Shown in pieces: positions 24,778 through 34,000 of a stretch of 64,000 nucleotides of DNA. A program made the position numbers and the translations under genes. Location: assembly GCA_005883995.1 (NCBI GenBank), contig VAXB01000033.1, positions 1-64,000 of the forward strand, written 5' to 3'. How positions within the stretch are numbered: position 1 is the stretch's first letter; each line of letters starts with the position of its first letter. This stretch comes from Actinomycetota bacterium. GTDB taxonomy: Bacteria; Actinomycetota; Thermoleophilia; Gaiellales; Gaiellaceae. A model generated the notes under the pieces. The model was given only the letters and a program-made list of their open reading frames with translations, searched no databases and was not told where the DNA came from.

Positions 24778-25959
24778 GTGGCGTACGACCCGCTGACCGA
24801 CGAGCAGCGCGAGCTTCGGGACCTGGTGCGCACGCTCTCGCGAGAGCGGATCGCACCGCGGGCAGCCGAGATCGACGAGAAACACGAGTTTCCGTGGGAT
24901 GTCGTCGAGCTCTTCCGCGACAACGACCTCTTCGGCCTTTTCTTCGACGAGGAAGTCGGCGGGCTCGGAACCGGGACGCTGCTCTCGCTGATTGCGATCG
25001 AGGAGGTGTCGAAGGTCTGCGCGACGAGCGGTCTCATCCTCGCCGTGCAGGAGCTCGGCTCGCTCGGCCTGAAGCTCGCCGGGAGCGACGAGCAGAAGCA
25101 GCAGTGGCTGCCGCGGCTTGCCACCGGCGAGTGGCTCTGCGCGTACGCGCTGACGGAATCCGGCTCCGGCTCCGATTCCGCGGCGATGCGCACGACGGCG
25201 CGCGTCGACAACGGCGAATACGTGCTCAACGGGTCGAAGCGGTTCATCACGAACGCCGGTGTCGCGCAGCTCTACACCGTCTTCGCGAAGACTGATTCGG
25301 CCGCGGGCCATTCCGGTATCTCGGCGTTCGTCGTCGAAGCCGACACGCCGGGCTTCGAGGTCGCGCGCGTCGAGCCGAAGATGGGTATTCGCGGTTCGAC
25401 GACCGGCGAGCTCGTGTTCGAGGACTGCCGTGTCCCGGCTGCGAACCGGCTCGGCGAGGAGGGTGAGGGCTTCAAGATCGCGATGCGGATCCTCGACCGG
25501 TCGCGGCCCGGCGTCGCTGCGCAGGGGCTCGGGATCGCCCAGGGCGCCACCGACTACGCGCTCGAATACGCGAAGACCCGCGAGACGATGGGCCGTCCGA
25601 TCACGCAGCACCAGCTCGTGGCTGCGATGCTCGCCGACATGGAGACGAAGTGCGAAGCGGCGCGCGGCCTGCTCTACAAGTTCGGGCAAGCGGTCGACGA
25701 GGGAGTCGATGGGCCGGAGCTGACGAAGTTGTCCGCGATGACGAAGCTCTATTGCACTGACGTCGCGATGGATGTCACGACCGATGCCGTCCAGGTGCTC
25801 GGAGGCTACGGCTACATCCAGGAATACCCGCTCGAGCGAATGATGCGCGACGCGAAGATCACGCAGATCTACGAGGGCACGAACCAGATCCAGCGGCTCG
25901 TGATCGCGCGCGAGATGGTGAAGGAGCAGCGGGCATTCTTGCTCGCAGGTGTGGGATGA
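24778..25959 (+). CDS. Acyl-CoA dehydrogenase
   Basis: The 393-residue flavoprotein has all three ACAD domains: an N-terminal helical domain, the beta domain with [17 protein letters not shown] and [10 protein letters not shown], and the C-terminal domain with [31 protein letters not shown]. The catalytic Glu is the one in YEGT, as in short- and medium-chain enzymes. It introduces the alpha-beta double bond into an acyl-CoA. The GTG start at 24778 is well placed. The stop overlaps the ATG of the dioxygenase-like gene (ATGA). Confidence 0.93.
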   Translation: MAYDPLTDEQRELRDLVRTLSRERIAPRAAEIDEKHEFPWDVVELFRDNDLFGLFFDEEVGGLGTGTLLSLIAIEEVSKVCATSGLILAVQELGSLGLKLAGSDEQKQQWLPRLATGEWLCAYALTESGSGSDSAAMRTTARVDNGEYVLNGSKRFITNAGVAQLYTVFAKTDSAAGHSGISAFVVEADTPGFEVARVEPKMGIRGSTTGELVFEDCRVPAANRLGEEGEGFKIAMRILDRSRPGVAAQGLGIAQGATDYALEYAKTRETMGRPITQHQLVAAMLADMETKCEAARGLLYKFGQAVDEGVDGPELTKLSAMTKLYCTDVAMDVTTDAVQVLGGYGYIQEYPLERMMRDAKITQIYEGTNQIQRLVIAREMVKEQRAFLLAGVG

Positions 25960-26800
25960 AGCTCGACGGCATCCACCACGTGACGTGCATCACGGGCGAC
26001 GCGCCGCAGAACGTCGACTTCTACACGCGTGTCCTCGGGCTGCGCCTCGTGAAGAAGTCCGTCAACCAGGACGACCCGACGGTGTACCACCTGTTCTACG
26101 CGGACGAGGCAGGTGATCCCGGCTCGGACAAGATGCGCTTTCGTTCTGGGCCGAGCGGCTCGCGAGCGCCGGCGTCGAGGCCGCGCGCGAGACGCACACG
26201 CTCCGCTTCGAGGATCCGGAGGGGCTCATGCAGGAGCTCGCGATTGTCGAAGCGGCCGATGATCCGTTGACGGCGGAGCATCCCGACATTCCCGCCGAGC
26301 TTGCGCTGCAGGGATTCGACGGCGTGCGGGCGTACGCGCGAGAGCCCGAGGCGAGCAGCGGGTTTCTCGAGGAGACGCTCGGCTTCGTCCCTCGAGCGGG
26401 CGTGAACGAGTGGGAGGCGCGCGGCAACAGACGCGGCGCGATCTACGCCTACGACGCGCCGCCCGAGGAGCGCGGGATCCCGGGAGCAGGCACCGTCCAC
26501 CATGTCGCCTGGTCGTCGCCGATGGACGACCACGAAGCGTGGCGGCAGCGGATCGCCGAGGCGGGCGCGCATCCGACGCCGATCATCGACCGCTTCTGGT
26601 TCAAGTCGATCTACTTCCGCGAGCCGAGCGGCGTCCTGTTCGAGGTCGCGACGCTCGGGCCCGGCTTCACCGCCGACGAGCCGCTCGAGACGCTGGGCGA
26701 GCATCTGACCCTGCCGCCGGACTACGAGCATCTGCGCGCGCACCTCGAGCAGGTGCTGACGCCGCTGCCCGACCCGCGCGCCGCGCGAACGCGTAGCTGA
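25956..26800 (+). pseudogene. VOC-family ring-cleaving dioxygenase, internally deleted and frameshifted
   Basis: The first part (25956 to about 26130) encodes a typical VOC N-terminus, [17 protein letters not shown] then [33 protein letters not shown]. The homologous sequence resumes in another frame at about 26136 ([27 protein letters not shown]) and continues through the second VOC module (GTVHHVAWSSPMDDHEAWRQR, FREPSGVLFEVATLGPG) to the TGA at 26798. About 35 residues that normally link these parts, including a metal-site strand, are missing. If real, the product is inactive. The gene is coupled to the acyl-CoA dehydrogenase upstream and the FAD oxidoreductase downstream. Confidence 0.72.
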
Positions 26801-28146
26801 GCAGGCGCGCCGTCGTCATCGGCTCCGGCCCGAACGGCCTGGCCGCCGCCGTCGTGCTCGCGCGCGCCGGCTACGAGGTCGAGGTGCATGAGGCCGCCGG
26901 GCAACTCGGCGGCGGGACGCGGACGGAGGCGCTGACGCTGCCGGGATTCCGGCATGACATCTGCTCCGCGATCCACCCGCTGGCGCGCGTCTCGCCGGCG
27001 TTCCGCGACCTCGGGCTCGACGTCGACTGGATCGAGCCGCCCGCCGCGTGCGCGCATCCGTTCGACGATGGCACCGCCGTCACCCTCGAGGCCGACACGG
27101 CGGCGCAGTTGGGCGGCGATGCGCGTGCGTACGAGCGCCTCGTCGCGCCGTTCGCTCGCGCGGTGCGGCAAGTCGTTCAGGGCAAGCTGCCCCTGGCGGC
27201 ATTACCGCGGGCCCTCGCGGCGCTGCGTCCGGCGCGCTCGCTATCCGAGGCAGCGTTCGGCGGTGAGCCCGCGCGTGGCTTCTTCGCCGGGCACGCCGCC
27301 CATTCCGCGCTTCCGCTCGAGCGACGGCCGTCGGCAGCATTCGGGCTCCTGCTGACGGCGCTCGGTCACGTCGTCGGCTGGCCGTACCCGCGCGGCGGCT
27401 CGCAGGCGATCGCCGACGCGCTGGCGCAACGGCTCACCGATTTCGGCGGCGTCGTCCGCACGGGAGCCCCCGTGGACGAGTTGCCTCGGGCGGACATCGT
27501 CCTCGCCGACGTGATGCCGACCGAGCTGCTGCGGCTCGCGCCGCTGCCTTCGGCGTACGCACGCGCGCTCCGCCGGTACCGCTACGCGCCGGGAGCCTTC
27601 AAGGTGGACTGGGCGCTCGATGCGCCGATCCCGTGGGCAGCCGACGAGTGCGCGCGCGCGGCGACGGTGCACCTTGGAGGCACGCTCGCGGAGATCGCTG
27701 AGTCGGAGCGTGACAACCGTTCGCCGCGCCCATTCGTTCTGCTCGCGCAGCAATCGCTGTTCGACGCGACGCGCGCGCCGGCCGGCAAGCACACCGCGTG
27801 GGCGTATTGCCATGTGCCGAACGGCTCCACCGCCGATCGGACCGACGAGATCGAGGCGCAGGTCGAGCGGTTCGCGCCGGGCTTTCGCGACGTCGTCGCG
27901 GCGCGCCACGTTCGCAGTCCCGTCGAAGCGGAGGCCGACAACCGGAACGCGGTCGGCGGCGACGTGAACGGCGGGGTGATGGATGTGCGGCAGCTCCTCT
28001 TCAGGCCGGTGCCGAGCGCGGTTCCCTACCGGACGCCGCTGCGCGGCCTGTATCTCTGCTCGGCCGCGACCCCGCCGGGCGGAGGCGTGCACGGCATGTG
28101 CGGGTGGCTGGCGGCGAAGGCCGCGCTCCGAGACGCCGGCCGGTAA
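26797..28146 (+). CDS. FAD-dependent oxidoreductase, phytoene-desaturase-like
   Basis: The dinucleotide-binding motif is AVVIGSGPNGLAAAVVLARAGYEVEVHEA (shown here from residue 4 in pieces: GSGPNG and HEAAGQLGG), and the C-terminal FAD motif is LYLCSAATPPGGGVHGM. This is the NAD(P)/FAD oxidoreductase family that includes phytoene desaturases, about 450 residues. A TAG immediately precedes the CTG at 26797, and no ATG, GTG or TTG occurs before the GxGxxG motif, so CTG initiation is strongly implied. The CTG overlaps the upstream stop (CTGA). No carotenoid genes are adjacent; the substrate is unknown. Confidence 0.88.
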   Translation: MSRRAVVIGSGPNGLAAAVVLARAGYEVEVHEAAGQLGGGTRTEALTLPGFRHDICSAIHPLARVSPAFRDLGLDVDWIEPPAACAHPFDDGTAVTLEADTAAQLGGDARAYERLVAPFARAVRQVVQGKLPLAALPRALAALRPARSLSEAAFGGEPARGFFAGHAAHSALPLERRPSAAFGLLLTALGHVVGWPYPRGGSQAIADALAQRLTDFGGVVRTGAPVDELPRADIVLADVMPTELLRLAPLPSAYARALRRYRYAPGAFKVDWALDAPIPWAADECARAATVHLGGTLAEIAESERDNRSPRPFVLLAQQSLFDATRAPAGKHTAWAYCHVPNGSTADRTDEIEAQVERFAPGFRDVVAARHVRSPVEAEADNRNAVGGDVNGGVMDVRQLLFRPVPSAVPYRTPLRGLYLCSAATPPGGGVHGMCGWLAAKAALRDAGR

Positions 28147-28197
28147 CAAGTCACGAGATCGCGCGCGAACTGCGCGGGCGCGAGGGGACGCGCGAAA

Positions 28198-28231
28198 GAG
28201 TGCCTGACCCAAGAAAGAGGGTCAGGCACTC
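28198..28231. repeat. Perfect 13-bp palindromic repeat (TGCCTGACCC type)
   Basis: GAGTGCCTGACCC and GGGTCAGGCACTC flank the loop AAGAAAGA. It lies 52 bases after the FAD oxidoreductase stop. It has no U-tract; an intrinsic terminator follows 41 bases later. Together with the elements at 17556 and 51169 it suggests a family of small dispersed palindromes in intergenic spaces. Confidence 0.6.
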
Positions 28232-28271
28232 GGTGAGCGCGCAACGTCAAGGCGGGGGCGAATGCGAGGCC

Positions 28272-28293
28272 GAGGGTCAGCAGACCCTCTTTT
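28272..28293 (+). terminator. Intrinsic terminator after the dehydrogenase-oxidoreductase operon
   Basis: GAGGGTC and GACCCTC form a 7-bp stem with an AGCA loop, followed by TTTT. It lies about 125 bases after the FAD oxidoreductase stop and before the convergent esterase gene. It should end transcription of the plus-strand operon starting at about 24.7 kb. Confidence 0.65.
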
Positions 28294-28361
28294 CCACTCG
28301 GGAATGGCGTCGCGCGGAGGACGGGGCCCGACGCGACGTGGCGGCGATCGGACGACGCCTA

Positions 28362-28994
28362 CTACGCGAGCCGCTCCGCAATCCACGCCGGCAATTCGCG
28401 TGCGAAGGCCGGATCGATCGTGTGCGCCATGGGCGTCTCCTGGTACGTCACGTCCGCGCCCGCTTCACGCAAGGCGTCTCGCGCCGCGCGTCCGAAGCCG
28501 ACGCTGATGACCTGGTCGAGCGTGCCGTGGCCGATCGCGACCGGCGGCAGCGGCGGCGACAGATCGAGCTCGAAGCGTTCGACAGTCGGAATGAACCCGC
28601 TGAGTACGACGAGCGCTGCGGGCCGCGGCCGTCCGCGCCCGAGCCCGAGGGCGTAGGTCATCACGCCGCCCTGCGAGAACCCGCCGAGGACGAGCCGGTC
28701 ATGGGCAAGGCCGTTCTCCTCGAGGAACGTGTCGAGCCACTCCGTCAGCACCGGATACACCGCGCCGAACGTCTCCGGATCGGGATAGCCGACCTGACGG
28801 AACGCGTACCAGTGCCACCCGCCCGGCGGCAGCGCCAGCGGCGCGCGCGGCGTCGCCGCGACGAGGCGCTGCTCGGGGTCGAACAGCTCGAGCAGCGGAA
28901 ACAGATCGAGCTCGTCGGCGCCACGGCCGTGCAGCAGGACGAGCGCGCCGATCGGGTCGCCGGCGGCCGGTCGCACGCGCGCGACAAGCGTCAT
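28362..28994 (-). CDS. Carboxylesterase/phospholipase-type alpha/beta hydrolase
   Basis: The 210-residue product matches the small carboxylesterase family (Pfam abhydrolase_2). An oxyanion region VLLHGRGAD precedes the nucleophile elbow GFSQGG (Ser near 114); the Asp in HGTLDQVI and His in PMAHTID complete the triad. It probably hydrolyses short-chain or lysophospholipid esters in the cytoplasm. Its ATG overlaps the stop of the PLD-type gene, making it the last gene of a four-gene minus-strand unit with PLD, Nudix and the ferritin-like gene. Confidence 0.88.
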   Translation of the reverse strand: MTLVARVRPAAGDPIGALVLLHGRGADELDLFPLLELFDPEQRLVAATPRAPLALPPGGWHWYAFRQVGYPDPETFGAVYPVLTEWLDTFLEENGLAHDRLVLGGFSQGGVMTYALGLGRGRPRPAALVVLSGFIPTVERFELDLSPPLPPVAIGHGTLDQVISVGFGRAARDALREAGADVTYQETPMAHTIDPAFARELPAWIAERLA

Positions 28995-30028
28995 ACCGCG
29001 ACCGGCGCATATTTCGCGCGGATCTCGTCGATGTAGGCGGCCATCCGGTCGGCGAGCGCGGAATCCTGCACCTCGATCACGTTCTCGGCGTTCTGCTCGC
29101 CGGAGTGGGAAAGGTTGAAGCTGCCGATGAAGACATAGTCGTCACAGACGGTCACCTTCGCGTGCATGTAGTCGTGCACTGCGCCCGGCGCGTACGGCGT
29201 CGAGCGCTTGCCGGTGAAGTGCCCGTCGCCGACGACGGCCCGGAGCGCCGGCGTCTTCCACGACGCGTTGCCGTTCTCGTGCCACTGCTGGAGCACTTCC
29301 TGCACCTGGGTCGCATCGACCACGCCGGCGATGTCGACGCGCGCGTCGTGTACCCCTTCGGCGAGCGTCCCGAGGATCGGGCCGGAGGTGATTACCGGCG
29401 ACGCGATCCGAACGCGATGTTCGGCGTCCGCGATGCGGCTCGCGATCTCGTGCGCGAGCTTCTCGCCGCGTTTCGGCGAGAACCACGCGCGCACCGGCTT
29501 CCGGTCGACCTCGACAGGCGCCGAGTCGACCTTCCCGCTCCGCTCGACGTCGCGCGTCGTCCACAGCTGCTCGAAGTCCGTCTCGAACCGCTGCGCAACG
29601 TCGCGCGACTCGACGGTGACGACGACGTTCTCCTGCCGGGTCCACGAGTCGTCGGTCCAGTTCATCGACCCGCTCCAGACGGACGTGCCGTCGCGGATCA
29701 CATATTTGTGGTGCATCAGGTCGGGCCAACCCGGCACGCCGACGGTCGCGAACGGAAGCTGCTCGATCAGGCTGGGATCCGTCTGCGGCGGCGGCGGGAC
29801 GGGCACGCGCCGGTCGCGCTCGACGTTGTAGAGCAAGCGTACGTCGACACCTCGGTCATGCGCCCCGACGAGCGCCGCCTTGACGAGCTCGGCGGTGTCT
29901 GCGTGGAGGCGGACGTCGTACAGCGCGAGTGCGAGCGAGTGCGTCGCGGCATCGAGCCAGGCCGCCACGGCATGCGCGATGTCGAGCGAGCTCTGGCCCC
30001 CGTCGGTGAGTGTCCGAACCTCGATCAC
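28991..30028 (-). CDS. Phospholipase D-like protein
   Basis: Two HKD motifs are present: MHHKYVIRDGTSVWSGSMNWT (near residue 110) and MHAKVTVCDDYVFIGSFNLS (near 290). Both contain His, Lys, Asp and the GS(M/F)N strand of the PLD superfamily. The protein has 345 residues and no obvious signal peptide, so it is likely cytoplasmic. PLD-fold proteins can be phospholipases, transferases or nucleases; the sequence does not distinguish these. The start overlaps the Nudix stop and the stop overlaps the esterase start. Confidence 0.87.
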   Translation of the reverse strand: MIEVRTLTDGGQSSLDIAHAVAAWLDAATHSLALALYDVRLHADTAELVKAALVGAHDRGVDVRLLYNVERDRRVPVPPPPQTDPSLIEQLPFATVGVPGWPDLMHHKYVIRDGTSVWSGSMNWTDDSWTRQENVVVTVESRDVAQRFETDFEQLWTTRDVERSGKVDSAPVEVDRKPVRAWFSPKRGEKLAHEIASRIADAEHRVRIASPVITSGPILGTLAEGVHDARVDIAGVVDATQVQEVLQQWHENGNASWKTPALRAVVGDGHFTGKRSTPYAPGAVHDYMHAKVTVCDDYVFIGSFNLSHSGEQNAENVIEVQDSALADRMAAYIDEIRAKYAPVAV

Positions 30029-30423
30029 AGCAGGTGGAGGAATTCGCCCTGCCGCCCGGCGAGCACGGGCCTCGGATCGAGGGGGACAAATCGGCAGACG
30101 AACACGAATCCGCGGTCCTCGCCGGTTCCCTGCACTTCATGCTCCCACTCGTCCCGTCGTTCGTCGGTTTCGCAGTGGAAGAAGTGGCTCTCGTACACGC
30201 CGTGCCTCCCGTGTCGCCGCGTGAGCTCTCCGAGTTCCCGCACGATCCGCGCCCGAACCCCGGTCTCCTCGTCGAGCTCGCGCGCAAGCGCGTCGTGCAG
30301 CGACTCGCCTGCGTCGAGCCGGCCGGCGGGGACCTGGACGCCTGCAGTGGGATCGCCGCGCTGTTGGAACACGAGCAGCTCGTCGCCGCGCGTGACGTAG
30401 GCGACGACGCGTAGCCGCTTCAG
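30025..30423 (-). CDS. Nudix hydrolase, probable CTG start
   Basis: The Nudix box is complete (GRLDAGESLHDALARELDEETGV: G, then E, REL, EE and G at the right spacing). Family members begin with a strand like KRLRVVAYVTRGDELLVFQQR, which is encoded here, but the only possible initiator after the upstream in-frame TAG is a CTG at 30423. The GTG at 30372 would remove the first strand. The product, 132 residues, should hydrolyse a nucleoside diphosphate linked to another moiety. It is coupled to the PLD-like gene. Confidence 0.85.
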   Translation of the reverse strand: MKRLRVVAYVTRGDELLVFQQRGDPTAGVQVPAGRLDAGESLHDALARELDEETGVRARIVRELGELTRRHGRHGVYESHFFHCETDERRDEWEHEVQGTGEDRGFVFVCRFVPLDPRPVLAGRQGEFLHLL

Positions 30424-30488
30424 CTTGGCATCGCCGCCACGGCCCTAGGTTACGTCCCGGGTCTCGACGGGCTCTCGTTGACCGGCCG

Positions 30489-30809
30489 TCACTGCAGGTC
30501 GGCTTCCTTCTCCGCCTCCTCGCCGGCCTCGACGATGTCGCCGTCGGTGAACAGGATTCGCTTCAGCTCCGCGCGCCACACCGGCTTGCGGCGGAGCAGG
30601 AACTCGAGATCCATGCCGAAGTGCTTGAACTCCTCGAGCTGGGCGTTCGTCATGATCGCCCTGGCCTGCGCGTCGGGCTCGACGGAAATTCGCTGCTCGT
30701 ACCAGTTGATCGCTTCCGCTTCCTCGGTCAGCGAGGTGATCATGCGCGCGAACGTCCGCGTCTCGGCGCTGAGCTCGGCGGCCGGCTCGTGGTATTGCTC
30801 AAAGCCCAA
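30489..30809 (-). CDS. Encapsulated-ferritin-like (EncFtn-type) protein
   Basis: GGAGGA stands 4 bases before the TTG at 30809. The 106-residue product starts LGFEQYHEPAAELS and has the two-helix EncFtn pattern: EEAEAINWYEQR in helix 1 and LEEFKHFGMDLEFLLRR in helix 2, giving the Glu and Glu-x-x-x-His metal ligands of the half-ferroxidase site. EncFtn proteins oxidise iron inside encapsulin shells. No encapsulin gene is in the window, and the C-terminus (EAGEEAEKEADLQ) lacks the usual targeting peptide. It leads a co-directional unit with Nudix, PLD and esterase genes. Confidence 0.82.
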   Translation of the reverse strand: MGFEQYHEPAAELSAETRTFARMITSLTEEAEAINWYEQRISVEPDAQARAIMTNAQLEEFKHFGMDLEFLLRRKPVWRAELKRILFTDGDIVEAGEEAEKEADLQ

Positions 30810-31082
30810 ATGTTCCTCCTTGGTCAGGTGGTCGACGGGCGATGGTGACAGCACGCGGCTCGTCGCGCGAGCACGCGACAAAACGAACCTCGCAAGCGAC
30901 GACGAAACGCCGTCATTACCGGCCCCTCGGCATCTCGTCATCTGCTTCCCAGCAGTGCGCCGCCTCGAGTTCCGCCTGGCTCGGCGACGGTGGAGTTGAG
31001 GCTCGCAGGGACGCGAAGGGTACGTTCGGGCGGGCACCTCGACGCTTGACCATGCGACCGAATCGCGACGTACGCTTCGTCC

Positions 31083-34000
31083 GTGGTCATCTGCCCCTCG
31101 TGCGGCTCGGAGAATTCGACCGGAGCGAAGTTCTGCTCCGAGTGCGGCACCCGCCTCGGCTCGGCCGCGCGGGCGATCGAGGAACGGAAGATTGTCACTG
31201 TCGTTTTCTGCGACCTCGTCGGCTCGACCGCGCGGGCGGAGCGGTTGGATCCGGAGGACGTGCGGGCGCAGCTCTCGTCGTACCACGCTCGCGTCCGCTC
31301 CGAGCTCGAGCGCCATGGAGGCACCGTTGAGAAGTTCATCGGGGATGCCGTAGTCGCGGTCTTCGGAGCGCCTCGCGTCCACGAGGACGACGCCGAGCGC
31401 GCGGTGCGCGCCGCGCTGGCGATCCGCGAGTGGGCGGTCGAAGAGGATGCCGTCGACGTGCGGCTCGCCGTGAACACCGGCGAGGCGCTCGTGAGCGTCG
31501 ACGCACGTGCGGACGCCGGCGAGGGCCTCGTTGCCGGCGACGTGATCAATACGGCGGCTCGACTCCAGACGGCTGCACCCGTCAACGGCATCCTCGTCGG
31601 CGAGAAGACGTACCGCGCGACCGAGCAACGGATCGACTACCGCTCGCACGCTCCGGTCGCGGCGAAGGGAAAGCAGGAGCCGGTCCTCGCCTGGGAGGCG
31701 GTCTCGGCTCGCTCCATGTTCGGCGTCGACGTCGACCTCAAGCCGATGATGCGGCTGGTCGGCCGGCGGCGCGAGCTCGACCAGCTGCTCGACGCTCTTG
31801 CGAGAGCACGCGCAGAGCGGGAGCCGCAGCTCGTGACGATCGTCGGCGTTCCCGGCATGGGGAAGAGCCGGCTCGTATCGGAGTTGTCGGTCGCCCTCGC
31901 CGCCGAACCGGATCTCATTCGGTGGCGCCAGGGACGTTCGCTTCCGTACGGCGAGGGTGTCACGTACTGGGCGCTCGGGGAGATGGTGAAGGCGGAGGCA
32001 GGCATCCTCGAGAGCGATCCCGCTCCGGTCGCCGAAGCCAAGCTCCGCGACGCGGTCGTGCGCACATGCAGCGACCAGGACGTCGAATGGCTACGGGCGA
32101 TGCTGCAGCCGCTGGTCGGGATCGGCGACGACGGCCTTGCCGGCGATCGGCGAGGCGAAGCGTTCGCCGCGTGGCGACGGTTTCTGGAAGGGCTCGCCGC
32201 GGAGGGCCCGACTGTTCTCGTCTTCGAGGATCTGCACTGGGCGGACGATGGGCTGCTCGATTTCGTCGACACGCTCGTCGACTGGGCGACGGCGGTACCG
32301 CTGCTCGTCGTCGCGACCGCGCGCCCCGAGCTCCTTGCGCGCCGACCTCACTGGGGCGGTGGGAAGACGAACGCCGCGACGCTGTCCCTCGCGCCGCTGT
32401 CCGAGTCGGAGACGGCCGAACTCGTCCACGCCATCCTCGAACGATCGGTCCTTCCGGCCAACGTGCAGTCGGCAGTCCTGGCGCGCTCCGGTGGGAACCC
32501 GCTCTACGCGGAGGAGTTCGCTCGCATGGTCGCAGAGCGCGGCGATCCCGACAGCGTCGACGAGCTGGAGGTGCCGGACTCGCTGCAGGGCCTCATTGCC
32601 GCGCGTCTGGACTCGTTGACGCGCACGGAGAAGGACGTTCTTCAGGACGCGTCGGTGCTCGGAAAGGTGTTCTGGCCGGGGGCGCTGACGACTGACGGTC
32701 GCGGAGGCTCGGAGCTCGAGGAAGCGCTTCGGACACTCGAACGGAAGGAGTTCGTGCGGCGCGAGCGGCGCTCCGCGGTCGAGGACGAGCCTCAGTACGC
32801 GTTCCGGCACGTTCTGGTGCGGGATGTTGCGTACGCGCAGATTCCGCGTGGGATCCGGGCGGAGAGGCATGAGCAGGTCGCCGACTGGATCGGAACGCGC
32901 GTCCGCGGCGAGGATGCGGCCGAACTGCTCGCGTATCACTACGCGAACGCGCTCGAGTACTCACGCGTGGCCGGTCGCGACGCGACCGCGTTGCACGCCC
33001 GGGCGCGCCTCGCGCTACGCGACGCCGGCCGTCGCGCTGTCGCCCTCAGCGCGTTCGTCAACGCCGACCGATTTTTCAAGGAGGCGCTCGAGCTGACCGC
33101 GGAAGACGATCCCGACTGGCCCGGCCTCGTGCTCGAGCACGCCGAGGCGGCGATCTACGTCGACATCTCGAACGATCGACTGCTCGTCCGTGCTCGCCCC
33201 TTGTTTGCGGGCGATGTGCACGATGCGGCACGGGCCGAGATGGTGTTGGGCGAGTACCGTTGGTTGCGCGGCGACCAGAACGGGGCGGGCGAGCATTTCC
33301 GTGCCGCCGAGCCCTTCGCCGAGGCGATGACGGACGAAGGAGCGAAACTGCAGGTGCTGGCGAATCTCGGACGCTTCGCCATGCTGGCGGACGAGAGCGA
33401 GCGTGCGGTGGCGCTCGCGCGCGAGGCGCTCGCGCTCGCGGAGAAACGCGGCCGCGACGACCTGCGCGCGCACGCGTTGAACAGCATCGGTGTCGCGCGT
33501 GTCCAGTCAGGCGATCAGGAAGGCCTCGGCGACCTCGAGGCCAGTCGTGAGATCACGCGGGGCATAGGAGGTCCCGAGTACATCCGTGCATGCGGGAACC
33601 TCGCCTCCGTCTTGACGTCGCTCGGCCAGCTTCGCCGTTCGGCCGAGCTGCATCAGGAGGCGCTCGAAATCGCGCGAGAAATCGGGTACGACGAGCCCAC
33701 GCGGTGGCTCTCGACCGAGATCGCATGGGACCACCTCCTCGTCGGTGACTGGACGCAGGCGCATCGAATCGTCGACGACCTCATTCTGGGATTCGAGGCT
33801 GCGCCGTACTGGATCGAGCCTCAAACGCGTGTCTGCCGCGCGCGCATGCTCGTCGCGGAGGGAGCGGTCGGCGACGCTGTCACGGACGCCGACCGAGCCG
33901 TCGAGTTCAGCCGCGGAAGCGGCTTTCAAAGTGTGTGCGGACCGCTCGCGTTTCGGGCTCGGCTCCACGCCGAGCTTGGCGAGCACGACGATGCACGACG

